Source: Streptomyces griseocarneus | GTDB lineage: Bacteria; Actinomycetota; Actinomycetes; Streptomycetales; Streptomycetaceae | Assembly (NCBI GenBank): GCA_003674045.1 | Contig: PENC01000012.1 | Span: forward strand, 1 to 64,000 | Direction of reading: 5' to 3' | DNA: 64,000 nucleotides | Part shown: positions 8,876 to 16,977 of the stretch, piece by piece | Position numbering within the stretch: the stretch's first letter is position 1 | How the letters are laid out: each line of letters begins with the position of its first letter | Notes under the pieces: generated by a model | What the model was told of the DNA's origin: nothing | What the model saw: the letters and a program-made list of their open reading frames with translations, nothing else | Databases searched by the model: none | Translations under genes and position numbers: made by a program

Positions 8876-9187
8876 TCAGATGGCCATGCCATAGACAATG
8901 GTGAAAAGAGTGCCCAGCGAGCCGATGATGAAGACGCCGGTGAGTCCCGCCACGATCAGCCCCTTGCCCTGCTCGGCGCTGAAGGTGTCGCGGAGGGCGG
9001 TCGCGCCGATGCGTTGCTTCGCGGCACCCCAGATGGCGATGGCAAGGCAGAGCAGGATGGCCGCCGCCATCACGACCTCGACCAGTACGCGCGCCTCGGT
9101 GCCCAGACTGCCGAATGGTCCCCATTTAGGGGCAATTCCGCCAATGATGGTGTTGATGTCGCCTTTGTCGCCAGCCGCCAAAAACAT
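8876..9187 (-). CDS. Small two-TM protein, VirB2/TrbC pilin-like
   Basis: A 103-aa protein with two long hydrophobic segments (VLVEVVMAAAILLCLAIAIWG and GLIVAGLTGVFIIGSLGTLFT) joined by a short charged loop. This is the size and topology of VirB2/TrbC pilin subunits. It is the first gene of the minus-strand T4SS-like set. ATG 9187 (MFLAAGDKGD) has a GGTGAG site just upstream and is preferred to the GTG/ATG further up. The pilin role is inferred from topology and position only. Confidence 0.7.
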   Translation of the reverse strand: MFLAAGDKGDINTIIGGIAPKWGPFGSLGTEARVLVEVVMAAAILLCLAIAIWGAAKQRIGATALRDTFSAEQGKGLIVAGLTGVFIIGSLGTLFTIVYGMAI

Positions 9188-9513
9188 ATGTAACTCACCG
9201 CCCCTTATGGGTAGTTGTGGCACCCTCCGCCACACGGCAAAGGTCAGGACCTATCTTCGCTGACGAAGCCGCTCTCGCATGTCGACTTGGCGCCATTTTT
9301 TGCCGGAACCCGTACGCGTCCTCGCCGTTGCTGTCCGCCTCGCCGTGCGGGGTGATGTCAGTGCGGGGTTCTATGGTGACTCTGTGTATCACGCGGGTCG
9401 ACACCGAGCAATGACGGGCGGAGCGGGGGAGGGGCGGGGGACCGTGCGACAGTTCGGATGGTGGCGTGTTCGGTCGGTACGCTGGGGCGTTCCGGGGGTG
9501 TTCGAGAACAAGG
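9188..9513. promoter_or_regulatory. Divergent promoter region, T4SS-like operon / kinase
   Basis: 326 bases between two divergent genes, so it must carry promoters for both. TACGCT at 9478-9483 could be a -10 element for the kinase. The stretch at 9290-9299 (CATTTTTTGC) is unusually AT-rich for this genome. No repeats or known operators were seen. Confidence 0.4.
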
Positions 9514-10638
9514 GTGGTACGGGTGCTGGTAGCCGATCGGTACCGGCTGGAGCAGCTGCTGGGCCGCGGTGGCATGGGCGAAGTCTGGGAAGCCCACGAC
9601 GAAGTGCTCGGGCGTCAGGTGGCGGTGAAGCTGCTGTTGGGGGACGAGTCCGACGACTCCGCGACCTCCCGGTTCCGGCTGGAGGCCCAGACCGCCGCCC
9701 GCCTGAATCACCCTCAGGTGGTCGCGGTGTACGACTTCGGCGCCTGGGACGGGCGTTTTTATCTGGTCATGGAGCTGGTCCGGGGCCCGAGCCTGGCGCA
9801 GGAGCTGTCCGCGCGCGGCACCGTCGCCCCGGCCCGCGCCGCCCGCATCGCCTCCCAGACCGCGGCGGGCCTGGCGGCCGCGCACCGGCAGGGGGTCGTC
9901 CACCGGGACGTCAAGCCGGGCAACCTGATGCTCGACGCCGACGGCACGCTGAAGATCGGCGACTTCGGTATCGCCCGGTTCGTGGACGAGACGAGCGCGG
10001 CGTTGACCCGGGTGGGCCAGATCGTCGGCACGAGCACCTACCTCGCCCCCGAGCGTGCCCTGGGGCGCGTGGCCGGCCCCGCCTCGGACGTGTACGCGCT
10101 GGGGTGCGTGCTCTACCACCTGCTCGTCGGGCGCCCTCCGTTCTGGGCGGACAGCCCGACCGCTCTGCTCTACCTCCACGTCGACGCGGAGCCGGAGCCG
10201 CCGCGGCGGCTCCGGGCGGATCTGCCGCCCGCGTTCGAGGCGTATCTGCTGCGCATGCTGGCGAAACGTCCGGAGGACCGGCCGTCGGCGGACGAGGTGG
10301 CGGCGTGGTTCGGCGGCTCGGCGTGGGAGGGTGCGCCTCCGGCTGCGCCTGCGCCTGCGCCTGCGCCCGTGCCTGCGCCGCTTGCGTCGCCTGCACCGGC
10401 TGTGCCGGCTCCTGTTCCGGCTGCGCCGCTGCCGACCGCTGCCGAGGGGGGCTCGGTGCCTGCGCCTGCTGCTTCTGTGCCTGTGGGCGCGCGGCGGAAG
10501 TCGAGGACGCTCGGGATCGTGGCGGCGGGAGTCGTGGCGTTCGTGGTGGCGGCGGTGATCGGGGCGTGGGCCTTCGGTGCCGAAGCGGATCCGGCCGAAC
10601 ACCCGGGGAAGGCACCTCATTCGCGCACGGTGCGGTAA
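9514..10638 (+). CDS. Membrane-anchored Ser/Thr protein kinase (PknB type)
   Basis: A 374-aa Hanks-type kinase that phosphorylates proteins on Ser/Thr. The kinase domain shows the Gly loop (LGRGGMGEV), VAVK lysine, catalytic HRDVKPGN, DFG and APE motifs. A low-complexity Ala/Pro linker of about 80 residues follows, then one membrane segment (TLGIVAAGVVAFVVAAVIG) and a very short outer tail without PASTA repeats. GTG 9514 is chosen; GTG 9523 (VLVADRYRLEQ) is possible, and neither ribosome site is strong. It is divergent from the T4SS-like operon and could regulate it or the nearby wall hydrolase; that link is inference. Confidence 0.9.
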   Translation: MVRVLVADRYRLEQLLGRGGMGEVWEAHDEVLGRQVAVKLLLGDESDDSATSRFRLEAQTAARLNHPQVVAVYDFGAWDGRFYLVMELVRGPSLAQELSARGTVAPARAARIASQTAAGLAAAHRQGVVHRDVKPGNLMLDADGTLKIGDFGIARFVDETSAALTRVGQIVGTSTYLAPERALGRVAGPASDVYALGCVLYHLLVGRPPFWADSPTALLYLHVDAEPEPPRRLRADLPPAFEAYLLRMLAKRPEDRPSADEVAAWFGGSAWEGAPPAAPAPAPAPVPAPLASPAPAVPAPVPAAPLPTAAEGGSVPAPAASVPVGARRKSRTLGIVAAGVVAFVVAAVIGAWAFGAEADPAEHPGKAPHSRTVR

Positions 10639-10647
10639 CGCACCCGA

Positions 10648-10664
10648 CCGGGGCTGCGCCCCGG
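10648..10664. terminator. GGGGC-type hairpin after kinase gene
   Basis: CCGGGG-CTGCG-CCCCGG forms a 6-bp GC stem 10 bases after the kinase stop codon. It belongs to the short GC hairpin class seen at several gene ends here. Confidence 0.5.
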
Positions 10665-10775
10665 AACCCGTGGTGGGTTGCGGTCCGGTGGTCCGGTTGT
10701 GCCCACCCTCCCCCGGGGTGGCGGATGGATGGGAGTGCAGGGGGCGAAGCCCCCCGCTACGGCGCCGGGCGCGGC

Positions 10776-10864
10776 GCGCCCCATCAGGGGCGCGGGGAAC
10801 TGCGCGACCAGCCCTCACGCACCTGCACTCGCGCGCGCAGCGCAAGTCGCACCCCGGTGGGCGC
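10776..10864. repeat. Dispersed 3'-end repeat, copy 1
   Basis: Begins with the hairpin GCGCCCC-ATC-AGGGGCGC and continues with CGGGGAACTGCGCGACCAGCC. It ends near CGCACCCCGGTGGGCGC. It lies between the convergent kinase and DUF397 genes. Six other copies occur in the window. Confidence 0.85.
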
Positions 10865-10901
10865 AACGGCCCACCGGCCCACCGGCCCGCGTGGCGCCGC
10901 C

Positions 10902-11105
10902 TCAGTCGACGCCCTCCACGAAGTGGTCGAATTCGCCCGCCTTGACGCCCAGCGCAAACGCGTCCCAGTTCTCGTTCGTCGTGATCACGACCTTGTCCGG
11001 GGCGGTGTTCTCCCGGATGTAGACGTGACCGTCGTCCCCGAAGGCGACCTCGAGGTACTCGGTCTCGTCGCCTTCGGTCACCGGAATCCAGTTGAGTTCA
11101 GCCAT
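10902..11105 (-). CDS. DUF397-like small protein
   Basis: A 67-aa protein with the DUF397 pattern: YLEVAF near residue 17, VYIREN near 28, then NENWDAFALGVKAGEFD near 46. Streptomyces carries many such proteins, usually next to an XRE/Scr1-type helix-turn-helix gene; none adjoins here, so this is an orphan copy. Function is unknown. The start ATG 11105 is the only sensible one. It is divergent from the wall-hydrolase gene. Confidence 0.75.
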   Translation of the reverse strand: MAELNWIPVTEGDETEYLEVAFGDDGHVYIRENTAPDKVVITTNENWDAFALGVKAGEFDHFVEGVD

Positions 11106-11186
11106 AGCGGCAGCGTGCCGCGCAACACATGGGCGGAGCAAGGGATTCCAGGGATACGGGGTGGAGAGGTGGGGGAGGATGGCGGG

Positions 11187-12191
11187 GTGCGGAAGCTCTG
11201 GGTGGGCGTGGGAGCCGGGATCGGGTTGTGCCTGAGTCTGCTCGGGCTGCTCCTCGTGGGTGTGTACATGGCCGCGTCGAACCTGGCCGGCGGCGGAGGC
11301 GGTGGCGCCGCGCTTGCGGAAGGAGCGGTTCCGGCGGAGTACCGGAGCCTCGTCCAGGACTGGGGCGGCTACTGTCCCGCGCTCTCCCCGGCCATCCTCG
11401 CCGCGCAGATCTACTCCGAGAGCGGCTGGAACCCCAGGGCCGTGAGCCCGGCGAACGCCCAGGGGATAGCGCAGTTCATGCCCGACACCTGGGCCTCCCA
11501 CGGCATCGACGCCAACAAGGACGGCAAGGCGGACATCTGGGATCCGCAGGACGCCATCCCGTCCGCGGCCGTCTACGACTGCGAGCTGTCCAAGGACGTC
11601 CAGAGCGTGCCCGGCGACCTCGCGGACAACATGCTGGCCTCGTACAACGCCGGCGCGTACGCGGTCATCCAGCACCGGGGGATTCCGCCGTACAGCGAGA
11701 CCCAGGGCTATGTGAAGGAGATCCGCACCCTCGCCAAGAGCTTCGCCAGGCCGGTCAGCCGGGTGGCGCCCTCGCAGCAGGCGGCCGGGGCCATCTACTA
11801 CGCGCAGGACAAGCTCGGCACGCCGTATCTGTGGGGCGGCGACGGCACCGCCGAGGACGGCGGGCGGTTCGACTGCTCGGGGCTCACCAAGGCCGCGTAC
11901 GAGACGGTCGGCATCACCCTGCCGCGCGTGGCGAACGACCAGTGGAACGCGGGCGCCCACCCCAAGCGCGACGAGCTGCTCCCCGGGGACCTGGTCTTCT
12001 TCGCGCACGACCTGAACGACCCGCGCAGCATCCACCACGTGGGCATCTACGTGGGCGGCGGCTACATGATCAATGCGCCGCACACCGGCGCCCTGATCCG
12101 GTTCGACAAGATCGACACTCCGGACTACATCGGGGCGACCCGGGTCACCGAGGATGGCGCGAAAGCGCTCCCGAAGGCCAAGGGGGTCTGA
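11187..12191 (+). CDS. Bifunctional wall hydrolase: lytic transglycosylase + NlpC/P60 (CwlT-like)
   Basis: A 334-aa protein with one N-terminal membrane/signal segment (VGVGAGIGLCLSLLGLLLVG). An SLT lysozyme-like domain follows (ESGWNPRAVSPANAQGIAQF with catalytic Glu, then NMLASYNAG). The C-terminal NlpC/P60 domain has Cys in FDCSGL, His in IHHVGIYVG and a third polar residue in INAPHTG. The pair would cut both glycan and peptide of peptidoglycan. CwlT/VirB1-type enzymes with this layout open the wall for conjugation machines, which suits the neighbouring T4SS-like genes. GTG 11187 follows GGGGGAGG at 11171-11178. The longer open frame upstream is not coding. Confidence 0.9.
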   Translation: MRKLWVGVGAGIGLCLSLLGLLLVGVYMAASNLAGGGGGGAALAEGAVPAEYRSLVQDWGGYCPALSPAILAAQIYSESGWNPRAVSPANAQGIAQFMPDTWASHGIDANKDGKADIWDPQDAIPSAAVYDCELSKDVQSVPGDLADNMLASYNAGAYAVIQHRGIPPYSETQGYVKEIRTLAKSFARPVSRVAPSQQAAGAIYYAQDKLGTPYLWGGDGTAEDGGRFDCSGLTKAAYETVGITLPRVANDQWNAGAHPKRDELLPGDLVFFAHDLNDPRSIHHVGIYVGGGYMINAPHTGALIRFDKIDTPDYIGATRVTEDGAKALPKAKGV

Positions 12192-12391
12192 ACCGGCAGC
12201 GGTGGAATGCGACGACGGGTCACCCTTCGGTAACGTCCTGGTGATCATTGGGTGGAGAGTGGAACGCCCGGCCGGAGTGGCGCGTTCCATGATTGTGGGA
12301 AAGCAGCGTCACGCTTCGCGTCGGGGGCGCACGGACCACGGGGGTCGGCAGCTGGACGTAGCAAGAGGCGACAGATAAGGGGCCACGACAG

Positions 12392-13111
12392 ATGGCTGGA
12401 CTCGCGGTGGGGCACCTCGTGTCGGAGGCCGGGGGCGGGCCCGGCCCCGACAACAGTCTGCTGTACGACATCAACGGCCTCGCCAAGGCCGCACCCAACT
12501 GGCTGGATCGCGCCGTCGAGTTCATCGGCGAGTACGGGATCGTCCTCGGTCTCGCCGTACTGATGCTCTGCGCCTGGTGGAGCGCGCGCAAGCGGGAGGA
12601 CGCCCCGGCCGCCGTCGCCGGGCTGCTCTGGGCTCCGCTCGCCGCGGGTATCGCCCTGCTCGTCAACATGCCGATCCGCGACTTCGTCAAGCGGCCCCGG
12701 CCCTTCGTCGACCACACCGGGATCGAGGTCCTGGTCAAGGGCAAGACCGACTACTCCTTCGTCAGCGATCACGCGACGCTGACCATGGCGCTCGGCGTGG
12801 GCCTCTTCGTCGCCAACCGGAAGTACGGTCTGGTCGGCATCGGCCTGGCGTTCCTCGAAGGTTTCTGCCGGGTCTACATGGGTGTGCACTACCCGACCGA
12901 CGTCGTCGGCGGGTTCGCGCTGGGCACGGCGGTCGCGCTGCTGCTCGCCCCGCTGGCGCTGATGCTGCTCACCCCGCTGACGCGCTCGGTCGCGGGATCG
13001 AGGGCGGGCCGTCTCGTACGGCGCTCCGACAACGGTGTCGCGCCGGTGGTGGCCGGCCCCCAGGGCAGACCGGAGCGCCAGCTCCCGCACGACAACGACC
13101 TCGCGGCGTGA
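12392..13111 (+). CDS. PAP2-superfamily membrane phosphatase
   Basis: A 239-aa polytopic protein of the phosphatidic acid phosphatase type 2 superfamily, which dephosphorylates lipid phosphates at the membrane. The three family motifs are visible: DFVKRPRPF, SDHATLTMAL, and RVYMGVHYPTDVVGG with the catalytic His. About five to six hydrophobic segments are present. Substrate (undecaprenyl pyrophosphate or phosphatidate) cannot be told. The first ATG is used; the ribosome site is weak (AAGGGG). It follows the wall hydrolase with a 200-base gap, so it probably has its own promoter. Confidence 0.85.
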   Translation: MAGLAVGHLVSEAGGGPGPDNSLLYDINGLAKAAPNWLDRAVEFIGEYGIVLGLAVLMLCAWWSARKREDAPAAVAGLLWAPLAAGIALLVNMPIRDFVKRPRPFVDHTGIEVLVKGKTDYSFVSDHATLTMALGVGLFVANRKYGLVGIGLAFLEGFCRVYMGVHYPTDVVGGFALGTAVALLLAPLALMLLTPLTRSVAGSRAGRLVRRSDNGVAPVVAGPQGRPERQLPHDNDLAA

Positions 13112-13130
13112 CGCCGAGAACAGGGGCCCT

Positions 13131-13313
13131 CTAGTTCCCCCCGGCGACCGTCGCGGCCGTCATATGGGTCATGGCGTCCTCGCGGGCCAGGGAGCGGGCC
13201 CGGCGTGCCGGGCCGCGCCAGCCGCAGCTGCAGCGGGCGCTGCAGAAGGAGCCGGTCTCGCTGGTGCTGGTGGAATGTGCCGCGGAACGGTCCGCGGACG
13301 CTGCTTCGGACAC
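13131..13313 (-). CDS. Small Cys-containing conserved-looking protein
   Basis: A 60-aa reading frame with the core CSARCSCGWRGPARRARSLAREDA. The Cys cluster plus Trp and the Arg/Ala-rich helix look like a structured motif rather than random frame, and I recall similar small Streptomyces proteins with CGWxGP-ARRAR. No function is known to me. It converges on the PAP2 gene and is divergent from the lipoprotein gene. A shadow frame remains possible. Confidence 0.5.
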   Translation of the reverse strand: MSEAASADRSAAHSTSTSETGSFCSARCSCGWRGPARRARSLAREDAMTHMTAATVAGGN

Positions 13314-13400
13314 GTGACCACGCTACCCGCCCGTGACGGCTCCCCCGGCCCTGTCGTTGGCAGTGAGGGTGCCACGGCGTGGTGGAGGGGGCTGACGTTC

Positions 13401-14306
13401 ATGATGGTGGGGCCGGGGAGAGGGAGACGCGGACAACGGGGTGCGGGCGTCGGCAACGCGGTGCTGGGCGGCCTCGCCCTCGGGGTGCTGGCCTCGGGCT
13501 GCGCGGCCCCCGGGCGGACCGAGCTGCACGGCGATCTGAAGAGCCTGAGCAGCCAGGCGCGGCAGGCGGACGACACCGACCCCGCCCGGGCCCGCGAGGC
13601 GCTGCGCCGGGCCGCGCGGGTGCTCGTCGCGGAGGGCGCGGCCCGCGTCCGTACGTCCATGGAGACGGACAGCGGCGGCACGCGGCTGACCATCCGCGGC
13701 ACCGGCGGCTACGACTTCACCCGGCCCGCCGGGAAGTTGACGGTGACGGTGCCCGCGGACGCGGCCGGGACCGCGGAACACCGTCCCATCACCGAGGTGT
13801 TCGCCCCCGGCGCGCTCTTCATGAAGAACCGCGGGGCGGGGGTGCCCGACGACAAGTGGGTACGGCTGGCCACGCCCGCGCTCGCCGACGGCAACCTCCT
13901 CACCAACGGCGCCACCGACCCGCTGGCCGCCGCCGAACTGCTCGGCGGTGCCCGTCAGGTGACGTATATGAGGGACGAGCGGATCGGCGGGGTCCGGGTC
14001 AGGCACTACTGGGGCACGATCGACCTGGGTCAGGCGGCGCGTGTCGCCCCCGCCCGGGACCGGGGGCCGCTGGCCGTGGCGGCGAAAGGGTTCTCCGGCG
14101 GCACGGTCGCGTTCGACGCTTATCTGGACGACCGGGGGAGGCCGCGCCGTCTCTCGCACCGATTCAGCGTCGACGAGGGGCCCGGGAAGGCGCCGCTGGC
14201 CGTGGTCTCGACGGTCGAGTTCCAGGACTTCGGCTCCAAGTTCGATGTGCCGTTGCCCGTTCCCGCCGATATCTATGCGGGGACCGTGGGTTCACCGCGG
14301 AAATAA
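13401..14306 (+). CDS. Putative lipoprotein (LppX/LprG-like layout)
   Basis: A 301-aa secreted protein with a lipobox (LGVLASGC) near residue 33, so it is probably lipid-anchored outside the membrane. The mature part has one long beta-rich domain (TRLTIRGTGGYDFTRPAGKL, then VRHYWGTIDL and GGTVAFDAYLDDRGRPRRL). This resembles actinobacterial lipoproteins of the LppX/LprG superfamily that carry lipids. ATG 13401 follows GGTGGAGGGGG at 13381-13391, and the open frame extends upstream without support. The 3' end is followed by a small gene and the csoR region. Confidence 0.75.
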   Translation: MMVGPGRGRRGQRGAGVGNAVLGGLALGVLASGCAAPGRTELHGDLKSLSSQARQADDTDPARAREALRRAARVLVAEGAARVRTSMETDSGGTRLTIRGTGGYDFTRPAGKLTVTVPADAAGTAEHRPITEVFAPGALFMKNRGAGVPDDKWVRLATPALADGNLLTNGATDPLAAAELLGGARQVTYMRDERIGGVRVRHYWGTIDLGQAARVAPARDRGPLAVAAKGFSGGTVAFDAYLDDRGRPRRLSHRFSVDEGPGKAPLAVVSTVEFQDFGSKFDVPLPVPADIYAGTVGSPRK

Positions 14307-14418
14307 CGCGGCAGGGCGTGGTTGGCCATGGAAATGGTCCTTCTGTGCCATGCGCGCCATGTGTACCGATCACTACGCTGGTTACCCGAAGAACGAAAAA
14401 CCCGAGGAGGTGAATCAC

Positions 14419-14589
14419 GTGGTTTCGCGACGCGGTTCGTCGGGCGGGCCGGATCCCGTGGCCCTCATCGAGATCGATCTGTACGGGGATTTGATGATCG
14501 CGGCGTCGAGTGCGGACGAGGACCGGCTCAGTCCGGACCGGATCGACGAGGTCCTGAAGGTCGTCCGTCCGGAGTCCCCGCCGGAGTAG
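14419..14589 (+). CDS. Small hypothetical protein
   Basis: A 56-aa protein (VVSRRGSSGGPDPVALIEID...). GTG 14419 is preceded by GAGGAGGTGA at 14404-14413 with good spacing. An in-frame ATG at 14359 would add 20 residues but has no ribosome site. Acidic C-terminal half (ADEDRLSPDRIDEVLKVV). No known domain. It lies between the lipoprotein gene and the convergent csoR gene. Confidence 0.6.
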   Translation: MVSRRGSSGGPDPVALIEIDLYGDLMIAASSADEDRLSPDRIDEVLKVVRPESPPE

Positions 14590-14606
14590 CCGTACGGTCC
14601 CGGGCC

Positions 14607-14621
14607 GGGGGCTCCGCCCCC
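14607..14621. terminator. GGGGG/CCCCC hairpin before csoR 3' end
   Basis: GGGGG-CTCCG-CCCCC sits between two convergent genes (small protein and csoR). Short GC stem of the class described at other gene ends. Confidence 0.5.
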
Positions 14622-14641
14622 AGGTCCCGTCTCGGTGAGGG

Positions 14642-14998
14642 TCAGGTGCGCAGCAGGCGCGCGATGGCCGCGCTCGCCTCGGCGACCTTCGCGTCGATCT
14701 CCTCGCCGCCCTTCACCGCCGCGGCCGCCACGCAGTGCCGCAGGTGCTCCTGGAGGAGCTGGAGGGCGAAGGACTGGAGGGCCTTGGTGCTCGCCGACAC
14801 CTGGGTGAGTATGTCGATGCAGTAGACGTCCTCTTCGACCATGCGCTGGAGGCCGCGGATCTGCCCCTCGATCCGGCGCAGCCGCTTGAGGTGCTGGTCC
14901 TTCTGGTCGCTGTAGCCGTACGGGCCATGGTGGCCGGGCTCGGCGGTGCCGTCGCCCGTCGCCCCGCCGTGGCAGGCTCCGGCTTCCGTGGTCGTCAT
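14642..14998 (-). CDS. csoR: CsoR-type copper-sensing repressor
   Basis: A 118-aa DUF156 helical repressor that releases DNA on binding Cu(I). The expected Cys-His-Cys set is present: Cys in VYCIDILTQVSAS, then His and Cys in EHLRHCVAAAA. A His/Gly-rich N-terminus (GACHGG...EPGHHGPYG) could bind extra metal. ATG 14998 is chosen because GGAGGACGCC lies immediately before it. Its likely operator is at 15072-15104, so it probably represses itself; no copper exporter gene adjoins, so copper targets must lie elsewhere. Confidence 0.9.
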   Translation of the reverse strand: MTTTEAGACHGGATGDGTAEPGHHGPYGYSDQKDQHLKRLRRIEGQIRGLQRMVEEDVYCIDILTQVSASTKALQSFALQLLQEHLRHCVAAAAVKGGEEIDAKVAEASAAIARLLRT

Positions 14999-15071
14999 GG
15001 CGTCCTCCATGGTCACTCCGGCACGCCGGAGGCCGGTTCTATGGATCAAGGGGTTTGGGGCCTGTCGGCGC

Positions 15072-15104
15072 TTATACCCCACTCGTATACCCCCGGCAGG
15101 TATA
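15072..15104. promoter_or_regulatory. Putative CsoR operator
   Basis: TATACC (15086-15091) and GGTATA (15099-15104) form a perfect inverted repeat with a C/G-rich 7-base spacer, which fits the TACCC/GGGTA sites of CsoR repressors. A second half-like TTATACCCC lies at 15072-15080. It is 74-106 bases upstream of the csoR start and could also affect the divergent DUF47 gene. Confidence 0.75.
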
Positions 15105-15251
15105 TGCTACAGAATTCCGCCCGCCAGGGCGGTACCTGCCTTCATGAGCACTCTGCCCGATGGGCGACACTGAGGGAATGCCAGTTAGCCGTGGCCGGAC
15201 GATGCGCCTAGCATCAACGAGACCGAATCCGCTGCACCCCGAGGATCCCAC

Positions 15252-15872
15252 GTGCGATTTCGTCTGACCCCCAGGGAGACGAGCTTCTACGACATGTTCG
15301 CCGCGTCCGCGGACAACATCGTCACGGGCTCCAAGCTCCTGATGGAACTGCTCGGAGCGGACACCTCCGCCCGGGCCGAGATCGCCGAGCGGATGCGGGC
15401 AGCGGAGCACGCGGGGGACGACGCGACGCACGCGATCTTCCACCAGCTGAACTCCTCCTTCATCACGCCGTTCGACCGCGAGGACATCTACAGCCTCGCC
15501 GGCTCGCTCGACGACATCATGGACTTCATGGAGGAGGCCGTCGACCTGGTCGTGCTGTACCAGGTCGAGGAGCTTCCGAAGGGCGTCGAGCAGCAGATCG
15601 AGGTGCTCGCGCGGGCCGCCGAGCTCACCGCCGAGGCCATGCCCAATCTGCGGACCATGACGAACCTCACGGAGTACTGGATCGAGGTGAACCGCCTCGA
15701 GAACCAGGCGGACCAGATCCACCGCAAGCTGCTGGCCCAGCTCTTCAACGGCAAGTACGACGCCATCGAGGTGCTCAAGCTCAAGCAGATCGTGGACGTG
15801 CTGGAGGAGGCCGCCGACGCGTTCGAGCACGTCGCCAACACGGTCGAGACCATCGCGGTCAAGGAGTCCTGA
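15252..15872 (+). CDS. DUF47 family protein, Pit accessory (PhoU-like)
   Basis: A 206-aa all-helical protein of the DUF47/PhoU-like family. These proteins are regularly encoded with low-affinity phosphate transporters and are thought to tune them. Family features include ADNIVTGSKLLMEL at the N-terminus, FDREDIYSLAGSLDDIMDF, and a long C-terminal coiled region with LEEAADAFEHVANTVETIAVK. GTG 15252 has GAGGATC a few bases upstream. The pit gene starts 6 bases after the stop, so the two are one unit. Confidence 0.9.
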   Translation: MRFRLTPRETSFYDMFAASADNIVTGSKLLMELLGADTSARAEIAERMRAAEHAGDDATHAIFHQLNSSFITPFDREDIYSLAGSLDDIMDFMEEAVDLVVLYQVEELPKGVEQQIEVLARAAELTAEAMPNLRTMTNLTEYWIEVNRLENQADQIHRKLLAQLFNGKYDAIEVLKLKQIVDVLEEAADAFEHVANTVETIAVKES

Positions 15873-15878
15873 CCCCCG

Positions 15879-16877
15879 GTGGACACCTTTGCTCTCGTCG
15901 TGACCATCGGGGTCGCGCTCGGCTTCACCTATACGAACGGCTTCCACGACTCCGCGAACGCCATCGCGACCTCGGTCTCCACGCGGGCGCTGACCCCGCG
16001 GGCGGCGCTCGCGATGGCGGCGGTGATGAACCTCGCCGGTGCCTTCCTGGGCAGCGGGGTCGCCAAGACCGTCAGTGAGGGCCTGATCGCCACGCCCGAG
16101 GGCCAGAAGGGGATGGGCATCCTCTTCGCGGCGCTGGTGGGCGCGATCGCCTGGAACCTCATCACCTGGTACTTCGGGCTCCCGTCGTCCTCCTCGCACG
16201 CCCTCTTCGGCGGCATGGTGGGCGCGGCGCTCGCGGGCGGCACCACCGTGATCTGGTCCGGGGTGATCGAGAAGGTCGTCATCCCGATGTTCCTCTCGCC
16301 CTTCATCGGTCTGATCCTCGGCTATCTCGTGATGGTCGTGATCATGTGGCTCTTCCGCCGGGCCAATCCGCACAAGGCCAAGCGCGGCTTCCGTATCGCC
16401 CAGACCGTCTCGGCGGCGGGCATGGCGCTCGGCCACGGCCTCCAGGACGCGCAGAAGACCATGGGCATCGTGGTGATGGCCCTGGTCATCGGCGATGTGG
16501 AGGGCAAGGGCGACGCGATCCCGCTGTGGGTCAAGCTCGCCTGCGCGCTGACGCTCTCCGCGGGTACGTACGCGGGTGGCTGGCGGATCATGCGGACGCT
16601 CGGCCGCCGGATCATCGAGCTGGACCCGCCGCAGGGTTTCGCCGCCGAGACGACGGCGGCGTCGGTCATGTACACCGCGTCGTTCATGTTCCACGCGCCG
16701 ATCTCCACGACGCATGTGATCACCGCCGGAATCATGGGCGTGGGCTCGACGAAGGGCTCGCGGGCCGTGCGGTGGGGTGTCGCCAAGAACATCGTGATGG
16801 GGTGGTTCATCACGATGCCGGCCGCCGCCGCGGTGGCGGCGGTCAGCTACTGGATCGTGCAGCTGGCGTTCGGCTGA
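15879..16877 (+). CDS. Low-affinity inorganic phosphate transporter (Pit)
   Basis: A 332-aa polytopic transporter of the PiT family (metal-phosphate:H+ symport), with about ten membrane segments. Family signatures are GFTYTNGFHDSANAIATSVSTRAL near the N-terminus and the repeated GLPSSSSHALFGG / APISTTHVITAGIMG motifs. It is co-transcribed with the DUF47 gene and ends against a strong hairpin shared with the convergent pstB. No PHO box is seen in front of this unit, in line with constitutive low-affinity uptake. Confidence 0.95.
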   Translation: MDTFALVVTIGVALGFTYTNGFHDSANAIATSVSTRALTPRAALAMAAVMNLAGAFLGSGVAKTVSEGLIATPEGQKGMGILFAALVGAIAWNLITWYFGLPSSSSHALFGGMVGAALAGGTTVIWSGVIEKVVIPMFLSPFIGLILGYLVMVVIMWLFRRANPHKAKRGFRIAQTVSAAGMALGHGLQDAQKTMGIVVMALVIGDVEGKGDAIPLWVKLACALTLSAGTYAGGWRIMRTLGRRIIELDPPQGFAAETTAASVMYTASFMFHAPISTTHVITAGIMGVGSTKGSRAVRWGVAKNIVMGWFITMPAAAAVAAVSYWIVQLAFG

Positions 16878-16896
16878 TCCCGCAATGGACGCGGAC

Positions 16897-16925
16897 GGGC
16901 CCGCCCCCCATCGGGGGGCGGGCCC
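16897..16925. terminator. Bidirectional terminator between pit and pstB
   Basis: GGGCCCGCCCCCC (16897-16909) and GGGGGGCGGGCCC (16913-16925) form a perfect 13-bp stem with a 3-base loop, followed by TTT on the plus side. It separates convergent pit and pst transcription. Confidence 0.9.
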
Positions 16926-16977
16926 TTTGCCTTGCGGTGGCACCGCCATGCAGCACCGCGAGGCTGTCGGCGGTCCG

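Noticed and set aside
8572..8898. 108-codon minus-strand frame in the T4SS spacer
   Set aside because: Pro/His/Ser-rich composition, overlaps both flanking genes, and no ribosome site.
9279..11186. Long plus-strand open frame continuing upstream of the wall hydrolase
   Set aside because: It runs antisense or out of frame through the kinase and DUF397 genes and has Gly/Arg/Cys low-complexity composition typical of GC-rich shadow frames.
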